Positions 45,597 through 54,654 are shown, numbered from the stretch's first letter. The stretch is 64,000 bases of DNA from Maribacter sp. (GCA_024643345.1 JAHENB010000016.1:1-64000); one strand, 5' to 3'. Numbers and translations: made by a program. The notes: generated by a model from the sequence alone, not told the origin.

Positions 45597-46691
45597 ATGA
45601 AATACAACATTATATATATCATGATTTCTTTTTTTTCATTGACGCTATCCCCAGCGATTTCCCAAGACATGGGTTTTGAAGAATACAATCCGACTTCTAC
45701 TTTAATGGTGCCGGGCAACGAGGTGCAACAGGCAAAATTTCCATTTATAGATGTACATAGTCACCAACGCGATATGTCACCTGAAAGGTTAAAAGAGCTG
45801 ATCAAAGATATGGATGGCCTCAACGAGGCGGTGATGGTGAACCTCAGCGGAGGTTCAGGCACGAACCTTAAAAAAATGATCGAGAACATCAATGCAAATT
45901 ATCCCCAACGATTTGCAGTGTTTGCAAATGTTGATTTCGACGGAGTGGGCAACCCGGGATGGGCCGACAATGCCGTATCACAATTGGAGCAGGATGTAAG
46001 AAATGGTGCCAAAGGACTAAAAGTATATAAAAGTCTTGGGTTGCGCAATATGGATTCTGAGGGCAAGCGTCTGGCAATCGACGATCCTAGATTGGATCCT
46101 GTTTGGGCGAAATGTGCCGAATTGGGCATTCCCGTGCTTATCCATGCAGCGGATCCCAAATCGTTTTGGGACCCGATGGACAGCGACAATGAACGTTGGC
46201 TCGAACTCAAGACACATCCTAGAAGAAAACGGTCGGATACCGACCCGGCGCCATGGCAGCAGATCATTGATGAACAGCATCGCATGTTCAAAAAACATCC
46301 AAATACCAAATTTATCAATGCGCATATGGGTTGGTTCGCGAACAATTTGGAGAAATTGGGACAACTTTTAGAGGAAATGCCCAATATGTCTGTGGGAATT
46401 GCCGCGGTCATTTCCGAACTAGGTCGACAACCCAACAATGCCAGGGCATTTTTTGTCAAATACCAAGACCGGATCCTTTTTGGCAAAGATAGCTGGCAAC
46501 CAGCTGAATTTCCTACTTATTTCAGGGTATTGGAAACCAATGATGAATACTTTCCCTATTATAAAAAATACCATGCCTTCTGGGCAATGTATGGGATGGG
46601 ACTACCTGATGAAGTCCTTAAGAAAGTATATTATGGCAATGCCCTAAAATTGATTCCAGGGCTGGATCAAAATCTATTTCCCAAAGACTAA
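45597..46691 (+). CDS. Secreted amidohydrolase-family protein
   Basis: A 364-residue protein with signal peptide (IMISFFSLTLSPAISQ). A TIM-barrel amidohydrolase_2 domain is suggested by FIDVHSHQRDM (metal H-x-H), GLKVYKSLG, VLIHAADP, FINAHMGWFANN and FGKDSWQ. It may hydrolyse a lactone or decarboxylate a small acid; the substrate is unknown. It follows mocA by 31 nt in the same direction but, being exported, may not take part in CO oxidation. Confidence 0.82.
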   Translation: MKYNIIYIMISFFSLTLSPAISQDMGFEEYNPTSTLMVPGNEVQQAKFPFIDVHSHQRDMSPERLKELIKDMDGLNEAVMVNLSGGSGTNLKKMIENINANYPQRFAVFANVDFDGVGNPGWADNAVSQLEQDVRNGAKGLKVYKSLGLRNMDSEGKRLAIDDPRLDPVWAKCAELGIPVLIHAADPKSFWDPMDSDNERWLELKTHPRRKRSDTDPAPWQQIIDEQHRMFKKHPNTKFINAHMGWFANNLEKLGQLLEEMPNMSVGIAAVISELGRQPNNARAFFVKYQDRILFGKDSWQPAEFPTYFRVLETNDEYFPYYKKYHAFWAMYGMGLPDEVLKKVYYGNALKLIPGLDQNLFPKD

Positions 46692-46796
46692 GGCCCTTGC
46701 AACATCAATTTCATGTGTTTCCCGATAGGGTGGGCAATAGGGCAACGATCTTACTTTACGATCCGCTTATGGGACTCATGAATCAAAGGGAATATA

Positions 46797-46943
46797 TTAC
46801 TTCAGTTTTATATTGGTTACATTTTGATCTCCTTTGCCATAGTCCTGAAAAATACCACAGGAATGTGCCTTTTTCACCAATGAAGAAGACTCCTTCTTTA
46901 TTTTTTTTGACCAAGCTTCAATTTCTGGTGATAAATAGCCCAT
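46797..46943 (-). pseudogene. Small minus-strand ORF, possible gene remnant (48 aa)
   Basis: Codons from ATG 46943 to TAA 46797 read MGYLSPEIEAWSKKIKKESS and continue to KAHSCGIFQDYGKGD. The frame is open further upstream (YTYCTENILKEV) to a TGA near 46990. Spaced Cys in helical, charged context recalls small Bacteroidota lipoprotein tails, but no signal peptide or proper start is seen. Either a remnant or chance. The remainder of 46692-47119 holds nothing I can name beyond the promoter of the ECF sigma gene. Confidence 0.25.
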
Positions 46944-47119
46944 TACTTCTTTTAAAATGTTTTCAGTGCAATACGTATAATTAGTTGCTTTTTCAGGGAC
47001 TCAAAGTCTTTTCGCGTCCAAAGTTAGCTTAGCTCCCCCGATTATTTTAATATTTTACCGATAATTTTGTGATTTTTCAATGTTAAAGGGTACCAATATC
47101 ATATAAGAAAACCTGATTC

Positions 47120-47614
47120 ATGGCAAAGGAAGAGGCATTTGTTCAGATCATCAAACAGCATGAAGGACTGATTTTCAAAATTACAACTATCTATACCGAC
47201 AATGCCGATGACCAAAAGGACCTCTATCAAGATATTGTGTACCAACTCTGGAAATCGTTCGACAACTTTCGGGAAGAGGCCAAAATAAGTACTTGGATGT
47301 ATCGGGTGGCCCTGAACACCGCCCTGACCCGCATCCGGAAGAAGAAAAGGCATGGAAATCAGGTATCCATTGATAAGGTAATTCTTCAACAGACCGAGCA
47401 GTATGATATGGGGTTCGAAGAACGGCTAAAGCAGGTATATGCGTCCATCCATCAATTGAATGAGCTGGAAAAGGGATTGATATTGTTGCTCCTTGAAGGA
47501 AAAAATTATGGAGAGATTTCTGAAATAACTGGACTTACAACTACCAATGTAGGTACGCGTATATCTCGAATAAAGCAAAAATTAAAATCACTGGTCACTA
47601 AAACTGAAAGATAA
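47120..47614 (+). CDS. ECF-type RNA polymerase sigma factor
   Basis: A 164-residue sigma-70 family factor with region 2 (IFKITTIYTDNADDQKDLYQDIVYQLWKSFDNF, ISTWMYRVALNTAL) and region 4 (LNELEKGLILLLLEGKNYGEISEITGLTTTNVGTRISRIKQKL, a helix-turn-helix). Regions 1 and 3 are absent, as in extracytoplasmic-function sigmas. Its stop overlaps the next start as TAATG; the pair is common in Bacteroidota, where the downstream membrane protein is a likely regulator. Confidence 0.92.
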   Translation: MAKEEAFVQIIKQHEGLIFKITTIYTDNADDQKDLYQDIVYQLWKSFDNFREEAKISTWMYRVALNTALTRIRKKKRHGNQVSIDKVILQQTEQYDMGFEERLKQVYASIHQLNELEKGLILLLLEGKNYGEISEITGLTTTNVGTRISRIKQKLKSLVTKTER

Positions 47615-48213
47615 TGGAACTCGAGGATATTCAAGCCACATGGGCTCAGATGAGCGATCAACTGGAGAAACAGAAAAGGCTTACAAATGATATCATTATG
47701 AAAATGGCACAGCAAGAATATAAAAACCGATTCGACAAAATTCTAGGATATGAAACCCTTGGGGCATTGGTTACCTATGTGGCAGCGGCAGTGATCTTAT
47801 TCCAGTTTAAGGAGTTGGACACCTTGCCCTTGCAGATCTGTGGTGTCTTGACCCTGATTATTATGGTTGTCCTACCTTTCTATTCATTGAAATACCTCAG
47901 GGAATTGAAAAATACAGACCTAGCGGACAAAAGTTATAAAGAAACCATTACTGTTTTCACAAAGCGCAGACAGCGTTATAACAGGCTCTTGAAACTCAGT
48001 GTGTATTTGGGTTTTGTATTGATGCTCTTTATAATTCCCGTTACCAATAAATTGTTCAATGGAAAGGATGTTTTTGCCGCCCCTATCGAAAAATTCTGGT
48101 TGTGGTTCGTTCCTATTGGTTTCGTGCTGTACTACTTTTTTACCAAACGTATCCTCGGATGTTATACGGCCAACATCAAAAAAGCGGAGCAGGTATTGAA
48201 GGATACGGCATAA
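47614..48213 (+). CDS. Membrane protein coupled to the ECF sigma factor
   Basis: A 199-residue protein: a cytosolic N-terminus (MELEDIQATWAQMSDQLEKQ), then two hydrophobic hairpins (about 49-67/70-90 and 128-150/158-175). It resembles proteins encoded after this type of ECF sigma in Flavobacteriia; no zinc-binding anti-sigma motif is visible, but translational coupling to the sigma gene supports an anti-sigma or sensor role (inference). Confidence 0.75.
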   Translation: MELEDIQATWAQMSDQLEKQKRLTNDIIMKMAQQEYKNRFDKILGYETLGALVTYVAAAVILFQFKELDTLPLQICGVLTLIIMVVLPFYSLKYLRELKNTDLADKSYKETITVFTKRRQRYNRLLKLSVYLGFVLMLFIIPVTNKLFNGKDVFAAPIEKFWLWFVPIGFVLYYFFTKRILGCYTANIKKAEQVLKDTA

Positions 48214-48226
48214 CCGCGCTGTTGGA

Positions 48227-48859
48227 TTATAAAACAACCAGTTGCTTCTCTATATAGTCTTGTACCAAGAACCAGTTCATTTTAAGTACCAACGCTGCGG
48301 AAGGCACATTGTCGTCCTCAATGGCAGAAATAATGGCCTCATGCTGGTTATCGGAATTAAAATAAAACGATTCATCCGACATGAAGGCCTTTTCGTACAG
48401 AAATACCCTAGTTCTTAAATCGTTCAATATTTGCTGGGCCACGGTATTTTTATAATTTATGGTCAAGAGCTCATGGAAGTTCATATACGCATTGATCCGA
48501 TCAAGTGGTGCTTCGGCGGTTTGGATCAGCTGCTGCTGTGTTCTGAGTTTTGAGATCGTTTCTTTATCAAAAGTGGATTCATCAAGGGCGAGCACCTCCA
48601 ATTGTGCCACAATTTCATAGAGGTTTTTGGCTTCTTCATGGCTCAATTCCTTTATGAAAAATCCTCGGTTCGGAATGGCCTCTATGACCTGTGATTGTTG
48701 AAGCTGAGTAAGGGCCTCCCGTATTGGGGTAACACTAACATTCAATTGCCGTGCAAGGGCAGCAAGATTTACAGATTGGCCCGCATTTAGTTTGCCTTCA
48801 CGCATCTGCTGTAACAGATATTCCCTTACCTGGTCCCTGAAATTGGTTTTGACAATCAT
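48227..48859 (-). CDS. GntR-family (FadR/FCD) transcriptional regulator
   Basis: A 210-residue regulator. The N-terminal winged helix-turn-helix (~1-70) contains NLAALARQLNVSVTPIREALTQLQQSQVIEAIPNRGFFI, the GntR signature. The C-terminal all-helical FCD ligand domain (~75-205) has the E-x-x-x-L and H-x-x-x-x-A-I patterns (FHELLTINYK, NQHEAIISAI). The ligand is unknown; FCD proteins usually sense organic acids. A perfect palindrome typical of this family lies 17 nt upstream of its start, suggesting autoregulation. Confidence 0.92.
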   Translation of the reverse strand: MIVKTNFRDQVREYLLQQMREGKLNAGQSVNLAALARQLNVSVTPIREALTQLQQSQVIEAIPNRGFFIKELSHEEAKNLYEIVAQLEVLALDESTFDKETISKLRTQQQLIQTAEAPLDRINAYMNFHELLTINYKNTVAQQILNDLRTRVFLYEKAFMSDESFYFNSDNQHEAIISAIEDDNVPSAALVLKMNWFLVQDYIEKQLVVL

Positions 48860-48875
48860 AATTCAAAAATAATAT

Positions 48876-48887
48876 ATCGTATACGAT
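48876..48887. promoter_or_regulatory. Palindromic GntR-type operator
   Basis: ATCGTATACGAT, a perfect 12-nt palindrome with the GTATAC-type core seen in FadR/FCD-GntR operators, immediately upstream of the GntR gene. Confidence 0.6.
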
Positions 48888-49018
48888 TATAACAGTTATT
48901 CGCTGAAAATATTGTTCGGTATTTTTGCCTTGATAATCGCTTTATATAACAAAATCATGTACGAACTACCGGGCCTTGTTTTAAGATTCACTATCTTTTC
49001 GTGCTATTGCAAAGGAAA

Positions 49019-49942
49019 ATGAATTTATCAAAGGTACTTTTTGGGCTATTTGGGTTAATGGCCTTTATCGTTTCCGCTCAGGCCCCGGACTGTACCGAAA
49101 TCATCGACCCCTTTAACGGGTCCGCCTTGGTCTCGACAACTGCAAATATTACCTGGATCAGGGATTTTAGCGCCACTGGGTACTTGATGTCTGTCTATGA
49201 AAAAGACCCGAACGGCATCGTCGTATGGGATAGGGTCGACGTGGGCAATGGAACCAATGCAAAGCCACCCGATTTTAAGCCTAGGACCCGTTACTACGTC
49301 ACCATTATTCCCTTTAATGATTTCGGCCCGGCGGTGGGCTGCGAGCCCATTACTTTTACTACGGGCGATGCCCCGCCATTGCCAAAATGCACCCAATTGA
49401 TCGCCCCGGCCAACGGGGCGGTCCAAATAGGGGTCGATACCGATCTAGAGTGGTCGCAAGTGAGTGATATTGATGGCTATTTGGTTACCATAGGAACGGG
49501 GCCAAGGGAAAACGACCTCTTAGATCGGTTCGATACGGGTACGGAGACCCGTTTAAATTTGCCGAATGTCTTACCTTTTGGAACTACGATCTATGTTTTG
49601 ATCACCACTTATAAGAATGGCAAGGAATCAGCAGATTGTGCAATCTCGTCCTTCATTACCGAAGGTCCTTCGGCCGAAATCCTGGAGGAACTGATTCCCA
49701 GCTTTTTTACACCGAATAACGATGGTTTCAATGATTCTTGGAACGTTGAATCCGTAGAGGATATTATCGTTGAAAATATCATGGTTTTTGACAGATATGG
49801 CAAATTGCTTCAACAGCTGCAACCGGGGCAAGGCTGGAATGGCACTTCTCAAGGCATGGCGATGCCATCGGGCACTTACTGGTACAAGGTTCAAGTGACC
49901 GGCCTTCCTGCGCTTAAAGGTTATTTTTTATTAAAACGGTAA
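49019..49942 (+). CDS. Secreted protein with CHU_C (T9SS type B) sorting domain
   Basis: A 307-residue protein with a signal peptide ending near VSAQAPDC. Two FN3-like beta domains follow (each begins C-T-x-(I/L)-I-x-P-x-N-G and ends with a CE/CA-T-F/SS-F strand). The C-terminal ~85 residues are the gliding-motility-associated CHU_C domain: IPSFFTPNNDGFNDSWNVE, VFDRYGKLLQQ, WNGTSQGMAMPSGTYWYKV and the basic end FLLKR. This domain directs export through the type IX secretion system. The start is ATG 49019; a GTG at 49001 is possible. Ligand unknown. Confidence 0.85.
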   Translation: MNLSKVLFGLFGLMAFIVSAQAPDCTEIIDPFNGSALVSTTANITWIRDFSATGYLMSVYEKDPNGIVVWDRVDVGNGTNAKPPDFKPRTRYYVTIIPFNDFGPAVGCEPITFTTGDAPPLPKCTQLIAPANGAVQIGVDTDLEWSQVSDIDGYLVTIGTGPRENDLLDRFDTGTETRLNLPNVLPFGTTIYVLITTYKNGKESADCAISSFITEGPSAEILEELIPSFFTPNNDGFNDSWNVESVEDIIVENIMVFDRYGKLLQQLQPGQGWNGTSQGMAMPSGTYWYKVQVTGLPALKGYFLLKR

Positions 49943-50129
49943 GCGCCTTCATCAAATAGTTCTTGTTTTGCCATTGGATGGGCCAAAATGATTTGTGAAC
50001 GAAAAATGCCCTTAAAATCGATAAAAATTGCTGCCGTTCGTCTAAAAACTACCCCCACGGCCATCAAAACGCATCCTTGCAATACTAATTGGATAGAAAC
50101 TTCGTTTATGCAACATAACCTTAAATCTT

Positions 50130-50930
50130 ATGATAATGCAAAATTTTTTGAACGTTGGAAAACCATGGTTTGTGACCATAACTTTGGCACTATTGGTTTT
50201 TAGCTGTAGTAAGGACAATGACAATGATTCTACTCAAGATGTAGCACTTACACAAACCGAAGTGAAAACGGTTTTAAAGACCAATGACGTGCTAAGTGTT
50301 GCAGACGGTGTACTGACCGATCTTTTTCAGAATGGGCAAGCGGGAAAATCTGCAAAAGCGGTGGAATGCTATCTGGCAGAATATTCCGAGACCGGTTTCA
50401 CGGTAACCTTTGACAATTGCAGTATTGATGGGAGCGAAAACCTAAATGGCTCCCTTTCGGCGGAATATATCATGGGGGAAATGTCTTCATCGATTTCCGT
50501 TACCTTCACTGAACTCAGTATCGGCGGGTATACCCTTTCAGGCACTAGAACATATACCTTTTCCAACGAACAGACCAGCAGTGTGGAGTATAATGTCACC
50601 AGCGAAATGAGCGTGACGTTGCCCGATGGCACAGTGGTCAGTGAAACTGGTACCAAAACCATTGGAATTGTTTTCGATGAATTATTGGAAAATGCTTCCC
50701 TTACCATTGATGGACAATGGGTGGTTACTGTGGATGGCAATACGTATTCGGTTAACGTTACCGAATTATTGGAAACCAATATAGGCTGTGAGTACATCGC
50801 CAAGGGCGTTATGCTCCTTTCCAAAAACGGACTTCAGGTTTCCGTTGATTTTGGAGATGGTACTTGTGACAATACCGCTGTGTTGGGATATCCCGATGGA
50901 TCCGAAGAAGAATTTACACTGAAAGATTAA
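50130..50930 (+). CDS. Lipoprotein of unknown function
   Basis: A 266-residue protein with a lipoprotein signal (VTITLALLVFSCSKDNDND; Cys at ~26 followed by the acidic KDNDND run often seen in surface lipoproteins of Bacteroidota). The remainder is beta-rich with repeated Thr/Ser strands (TELSIGGYTLSGTRTYTF, EYNVTSEMSVTLPDGTVV) and three Cys. No family recognised. A hairpin terminator follows its stop. Confidence 0.65.
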   Translation: MIMQNFLNVGKPWFVTITLALLVFSCSKDNDNDSTQDVALTQTEVKTVLKTNDVLSVADGVLTDLFQNGQAGKSAKAVECYLAEYSETGFTVTFDNCSIDGSENLNGSLSAEYIMGEMSSSISVTFTELSIGGYTLSGTRTYTFSNEQTSSVEYNVTSEMSVTLPDGTVVSETGTKTIGIVFDELLENASLTIDGQWVVTVDGNTYSVNVTELLETNIGCEYIAKGVMLLSKNGLQVSVDFGDGTCDNTAVLGYPDGSEEEFTLKD

Positions 50931-50956
50931 TTATAAGTCTTTCTGATATAGAATGG

Positions 50957-50984
50957 CCCTGTCCGTAACGGACAGGGTTTTTTT
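50957..50984 (+). terminator. Rho-independent terminator
   Basis: CCCTGTCCG / CGGACAGGG perfect 9-bp stem, TAA loop, followed by seven Ts. Confidence 0.9.
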
Positions 50985-51054
50985 ATGCCCCATAACAGGC
51001 GTAAAAATAGTTGGATTTTTGTATTTTACCTCCACTTAATACAAACCATCCTTT

Positions 51055-52944
51055 ATGAGACAGGCTTACTACTTCAATCTTATTTTATCCTTTTTCCTAT
51101 CATCCATTGCGTGCCAACTAATGGGTCAGGAAGCCGTTTGGCAAGAACTGGATTCGCTTGCCATCGTAGACCAGAAGGTAATGATGCCCATGCGTGACGG
51201 GGTTCGCTTGGCCACTGACATCTATAGGCCAAAAACAGATGAAAAGGTACCCATTATCTTTTCCAGGACCCCATACAACTTCAATACTTGGGTAGATGGC
51301 GAACAACGGAGCCGAACCGCTGAAACGGCCTTGGAAATGGTCAAGCGCGGCTATGCCTATGTGGTGCAGAACGAGCGGGGCAGATATTTTTCGGAAGGGG
51401 AATGGGATATTTTGGGAACGCCGTTGACGGATGGATACGATGCCTTCAGTTGGATGGCCGAACAACCTTGGTCGAACGGAAAAATTGGCACCTTGGGCTG
51501 TTCATCGACAGCGGAATGGCAAATGGCGGTGGCCGCCCTGGACCATCCATCCCATGCAGCGATGGTTCCCCAAAGTTTCGGGGCAGGCGTAGGCAGGGTA
51601 GGTAAATTTTTTGAACAGGGAAACTGGTATAGGGGAGGGGCTGAGCAATTGTTGTTTTTTGCCTGGTTGTATGGGGTGGAACACGATAAATTCAAACCAC
51701 GTATCCCTGCAGGGGCCTCACAGGAAGACTTGATCCGCATTTCCCGTTTCTACGATTTGGCCCCTGAAAACCCACAAGTGGATATGAAAGCAGCGCTTTC
51801 ACATCTTCCCATCAAGGATATTTTACAGAACATCCATGGTAAACGGGAAATTTTTGATAGGATGGTGGTGCGCAAACCCAACGATCCGGCCTGGTTCGAT
51901 GGTGGTTTGTACCATGATGATAAAGAAATTGGGGTGCCAAGCTTTTGGTTCGCTTCTTGGTACGACGTTTCCGTGGGTCCCAATATTGCGCTTTTCAATC
52001 ATGTACGCAATAATGCGAAGAATACCGAAATCAGGGACAACCAGTATTTGGTCATCGCACCCGTATTGCACTGTTCCTATAAACGGGCAACGGAAAACAC
52101 TATTGTGGGCGAAAGAAATGTGGGCGATGCAAGATTGAACTACGATGAGCAGATCTATGCGTGGTTCGATTTTATGCTCAAAGGTTCACAAAACGATTTT
52201 AAAACAAAAACGCCGCGGGTGCAATACTATACCATGGGCAGCAATAAATGGCAGTCGGCAGGGGAATGGCCACCTAAAACGGCAAAAATGACTACTTACT
52301 TTTTACAGAGCGGGGGCAATGCGAATAGCCTTTATGGAGATGGCACCTTGAGCAGTTCAAAACCCGGTAGTTCCGGCAAGCCAGATGGTTTCACCTACGA
52401 TCCGATGAATCCGGTCAGCTCTTATGGTGGTAATGTCTGTTGCACCGGGAATGCCGTACAGGGAGGGGCCTATGACCAACAAGCCATGGAAACTCGCAAC
52501 GATATTCTGGTGTACAGCACAGAACCCTTGGCGGAAGGCGTTGAAGTTAGCGGATTCATTGAAACCAAACTCTTCGTTTCATCAGACGCCAAGGATACCG
52601 ATTTCACCATAAAGTTGATCGATGTGTATCCAGACGGTACGGCATATAACCTTGATGAGACCATACAACGGGCCAGATATAGGGAAGGGTATGACCGTGA
52701 AGTTTTCATGCAAAAAGGAAAAGTTTACGAATTGAACCTAAGCCCTATGGCCACGAGCAACTATTTTAAAAAAGGGCATCGCATCAGAATCGAGATCAGC
52801 AGCAGTAATTTTCCGAGGTTCGCCCGTAACTTGAATACGGGTGGGGATAATTATAACGAGCACCAAGGAATCATTGCCCACAATGAAATTTATCATAACA
52901 GTAAATATCCATCACAGATTGTATTGCCCATGATTGAGAATTAA
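51055..52944 (+). CDS. CocE/NonD family hydrolase (X-Pro dipeptidyl-peptidase S15-like)
   Basis: A 629-residue secreted alpha/beta-hydrolase with signal peptide ([17 protein letters not shown]). [31 protein letters not shown] and [20 protein letters not shown] are family hallmarks. The nucleophile is the Ser of [10 protein letters not shown] (G-x-S-x-x-A rather than the usual G-x-S-Y-G-G). The C-terminal jelly roll contains [23 protein letters not shown] and [15 protein letters not shown]. Members hydrolyse acyl esters, beta-lactam amides or X-Pro peptides. DUF4251 gene follows after 34 nt. Confidence 0.88.
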   Translation: MRQAYYFNLILSFFLSSIACQLMGQEAVWQELDSLAIVDQKVMMPMRDGVRLATDIYRPKTDEKVPIIFSRTPYNFNTWVDGEQRSRTAETALEMVKRGYAYVVQNERGRYFSEGEWDILGTPLTDGYDAFSWMAEQPWSNGKIGTLGCSSTAEWQMAVAALDHPSHAAMVPQSFGAGVGRVGKFFEQGNWYRGGAEQLLFFAWLYGVEHDKFKPRIPAGASQEDLIRISRFYDLAPENPQVDMKAALSHLPIKDILQNIHGKREIFDRMVVRKPNDPAWFDGGLYHDDKEIGVPSFWFASWYDVSVGPNIALFNHVRNNAKNTEIRDNQYLVIAPVLHCSYKRATENTIVGERNVGDARLNYDEQIYAWFDFMLKGSQNDFKTKTPRVQYYTMGSNKWQSAGEWPPKTAKMTTYFLQSGGNANSLYGDGTLSSSKPGSSGKPDGFTYDPMNPVSSYGGNVCCTGNAVQGGAYDQQAMETRNDILVYSTEPLAEGVEVSGFIETKLFVSSDAKDTDFTIKLIDVYPDGTAYNLDETIQRARYREGYDREVFMQKGKVYELNLSPMATSNYFKKGHRIRIEISSSNFPRFARNLNTGGDNYNEHQGIIAHNEIYHNSKYPSQIVLPMIEN

Positions 52945-52978
52945 TTGGCACAATGATTGTTGTTAAAATAAAAAAAGT

Positions 52979-53479
52979 ATGATGAAGTTAAGTAGCATGT
53001 TCTTGTTGATCGTTTTGGCCCCAACATTGATTTGGGCACAGTCTAAAAAGGAAAGAAACAAAGTCGCCTATGAACAAACCAAAAAGCTGGTTGATTCACA
53101 AAATTTTATTTTTGAGGCCAATCGCGCACTTCCCATTTCGGGATCTAGCGTTAGCTTGATCACCAATGATAACTATCTTCGGATCCAGGGCACTGAAGTC
53201 GATGCCTATCTGCCCTATTTTGGACAAGGGCGCTTGAGTGCCTTACCGGGCGATGGTGCCATTGCTTTTAAGGGTGCTCCATTGGATTATAACGTACGGT
53301 ATAATGACCGTAAAAATAAAATTACCATTCAGTTCGATGCCATGGGGAAGTCGGAAAAGCATCAGGTAACCCTCGAAATCAATGCAAATGGGTTTACGGA
53401 CGTGATCGTAAGGTCGATGAACCGGACTACCATTTCCTATTATGGCAAAATCAAGATGTATCAAGGCGAAAGATACTGA
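52979..53479 (+). CDS. DUF4251 family secreted protein
   Basis: A 166-residue protein with a signal peptide (LSSMFLLIVLAPTLIWAQ). The DUF4251 pattern is seen in YEQTKKLVDSQNFIFEANRALP, DNYLRIQGTEVDAYLPYFGQGRL and YNVRYNDRKNKITIQFDA. Function unknown; common in Bacteroidota, probably periplasmic. Second of two ATG codons (52982) is an equal start. It ends at a bidirectional terminator shared with the two convergent micro-peptides. Confidence 0.82.
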   Translation: MMKLSSMFLLIVLAPTLIWAQSKKERNKVAYEQTKKLVDSQNFIFEANRALPISGSSVSLITNDNYLRIQGTEVDAYLPYFGQGRLSALPGDGAIAFKGAPLDYNVRYNDRKNKITIQFDAMGKSEKHQVTLEINANGFTDVIVRSMNRTTISYYGKIKMYQGERY

Positions 53480-53507
53480 CCATTCTGATATTTGAATCAA
53501 TAAAAAA

Positions 53508-53532
53508 GGGGAAGCAAATTAATTGCTTCCCC
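53508..53532. terminator. Bidirectional hairpin terminator
   Basis: GGGGAAGCAA / TTGCTTCCCC perfect 10-bp stem with a 5-nt loop, A run before and T run after. Confidence 0.9.
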
Positions 53533-53558
53533 TTTTTATTTGTCAAGAATTAATGCCG

Positions 53559-53672
53559 TTAGTGCATATAATGCCTGGAGTTTGCCCAACGAACTCGTTT
53601 GCTTTCCTTAAAATTTGAGAAGAAAGTAAACTTCCTGGATTCCGTTGGCGATTGATTGATGAATGTTTTCAT
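53559..53672 (-). CDS. 37-aa basic peptide, copy 1
   Basis: ATG 53672 to TAA 53559. Product begins MKTFINQSPTESRKFTFFSN and continues FKESKRVRWANSRHYMH. It is identical in length to the next peptide and about half identical (shared M-K-x-x-I-N-Q-x-x-T-E-S, F-S-x-F, S-x-R-V-x-W-A, R-x-Y). Strongly basic, no signal peptide, no membrane helix. Ends 27 nt before a terminator. Family unknown to me. Confidence 0.6.
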   Translation of the reverse strand: MKTFINQSPTESRKFTFFSNFKESKRVRWANSRHYMH

Positions 53673-53718
53673 GACGGTATGTTTTTATTGATGAAAAATT
53701 ATAATTTAGGAATCGTGA

Positions 53719-53832
53719 TTAGCGATTGTAATTCCTGAACTGTGCCCATTGAACCCTTCTACTGTCTCTGAAGGAAGAAAAATAGTTAAAGGTTTTAGAC
53801 TCGGTTGCCGTTTGATTGATGGATGCTTTCAT
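53719..53832 (-). CDS. 37-aa basic peptide, copy 2
   Basis: ATG 53832 to TAA 53719. Product begins MKASINQTATESKTFNYFSS and continues FRDSRRVQWAQFRNYNR. The frame is open to 53910 but the paralogue aligns from this Met, which fixes the start. The two genes are 46 nt apart in the same direction. Nineteen of 37 residues match copy 1, with many synonymous changes, which argues for translation. Role unknown; toxin-like, DNA-binding or signalling peptides are all possible. Confidence 0.6.
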   Translation of the reverse strand: MKASINQTATESKTFNYFSSFRDSRRVQWAQFRNYNR

Positions 53833-54360
53833 GTTGTTTTTCTTTAATTGCTGCTGATTGATAGTTTTCTGTTCTTCATCGTTTGATCGTATAACCTGTC
53901 GGTATTCCAACCAAATCCGATTCTAAAATATATCTTGGGACGTTGTAAATGTGGATGTAAATTTTGCATGATCTTGTTGTTTTATGATAGACTTACAACT
54001 AACAGACGAGGAAGCATGCTTTTTGTTACAGTACTATGTATAAAAAGGTACTATATTAATAAATATTTAACTTTTGTAGTATCCGGTCAAAGGGGGAGGG
54101 GCGTTTTGATAAATAATGCTGAAGGTTTCCCTTTCCGGCCCGCTAAACGACTATGGGGAGTGGATGGTTTTGGCCTCAGGTTGTTGAATAGGTCGAATAT
54201 GGCAACATACCAAAAAAAGCAGTTACCGCCGTTAACTTGGTGATTTGAAGGTATTTAAAAACCGCTATCCCACGGCGCCAACCTGATTTGACGCCATAAG
54301 TTCAAGCAATGTTTTGTTGCAAGGGTAAACTATTAAAATTGACTTTTTTGCGGAGCAGTT
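53833..54360. other. Intergenic stretch
   Basis: About 530 nt. It should contain the promoter of the 37-aa peptides. A plus-strand frame at 53935-54243 exists but its composition is not protein-like. No RNA gene or repeat identified. Confidence 0.4.
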
Positions 54361-54588
54361 TTATTTACCGCCAGGGGTTTTCGATTTAATCCCTCCTGTT
54401 TTGGACTTGATGCCTCCTGCTTTCGACTTAATACCCCCTGTTTTGGACTTTATACCTCCGGTCTTTGACTTAATACCGCCAGTTTTGGACTTAATACCTC
54501 CGGTCTTTGATTTAATGCCCCCAGTTTTGGATTTGATACCCCCGGTTTTGGATTTGATACCATCATCCGGATTTGATTCATTGGCCAT
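54361..54588 (-). CDS. Heptapeptide-repeat protein (nine GIKSKTG units)
   Basis: From ATG 54588 the 75-residue product is a nine-residue leader, MANESNPDD, then eight heptads GIKSKTG (unit 7 has KAG) and a ninth GIKSKT closing with PGGK. A TTG at 54630 would give a longer leader with a TNLKQFL helix. The amino-acid repeat is almost invariant while codons differ between units (TCC/TCA/TCG, AAA/AAG, GGT/GGC/GGA), so selection acts on the peptide. Highly basic, no Cys, no signal peptide. It is divergent from the cyclase gene. A basic loop in the nearby caspase-like protein contains a similar S-K-T-K-K-G-G, hinting at a substrate or decoy role (speculative). Confidence 0.75.
   Translation of the reverse strand: MANESNPDDGIKSKTGGIKSKTGGIKSKTGGIKSKTGGIKSKTGGIKSKTGGIKSKAGGIKSKTGGIKSKTPGGK
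54376..54561 (-). repeat. 21-bp coding tandem repeat (x ~8.9)
   Basis: Nine in-frame units encoding GIKSKTG. Alternate units share codon choices (units 2 and 4 with TCC-AAA-ACT; units 3 and 5 with TCA-AAG-ACC-GGA), so a 42-bp higher-order unit seems to have expanded. Confidence 0.85.
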
Positions 54589-54654
54589 GAGAAATTGTTT
54601 TAAGTTAGTATAGTTATCTATATTAGTCAAAAAATGAACATCATCCTAGAATTA

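Noticed and set aside
45899-46486. 195-codon minus-strand frame
   Set aside because: Antisense to the amidohydrolase gene; no signature.
46697-46984. Plus-strand frame of 95 codons after the amidohydrolase gene
   Set aside because: Composition unlike protein, no motif; the minus strand reads more protein-like in the same place.
53935-54243. Plus-strand frame of 102 codons
   Set aside because: Cys- and Arg-rich composition without domain features, no paralogue and no recognisable start context; likely chance.
54100-54300. Possible integron attC-like site (GTTAAC and GCCGTTAAC near 54232)
   Set aside because: Inverted arms do not extend into the paired R/L boxes of attC, and no integrase is present.
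54376-54561. Regular 21-bp repeats that could be taken for a CRISPR array
   Set aside because: Repeats are contiguous without spacers, in frame and encode a repeated peptide; no cas genes nearby.
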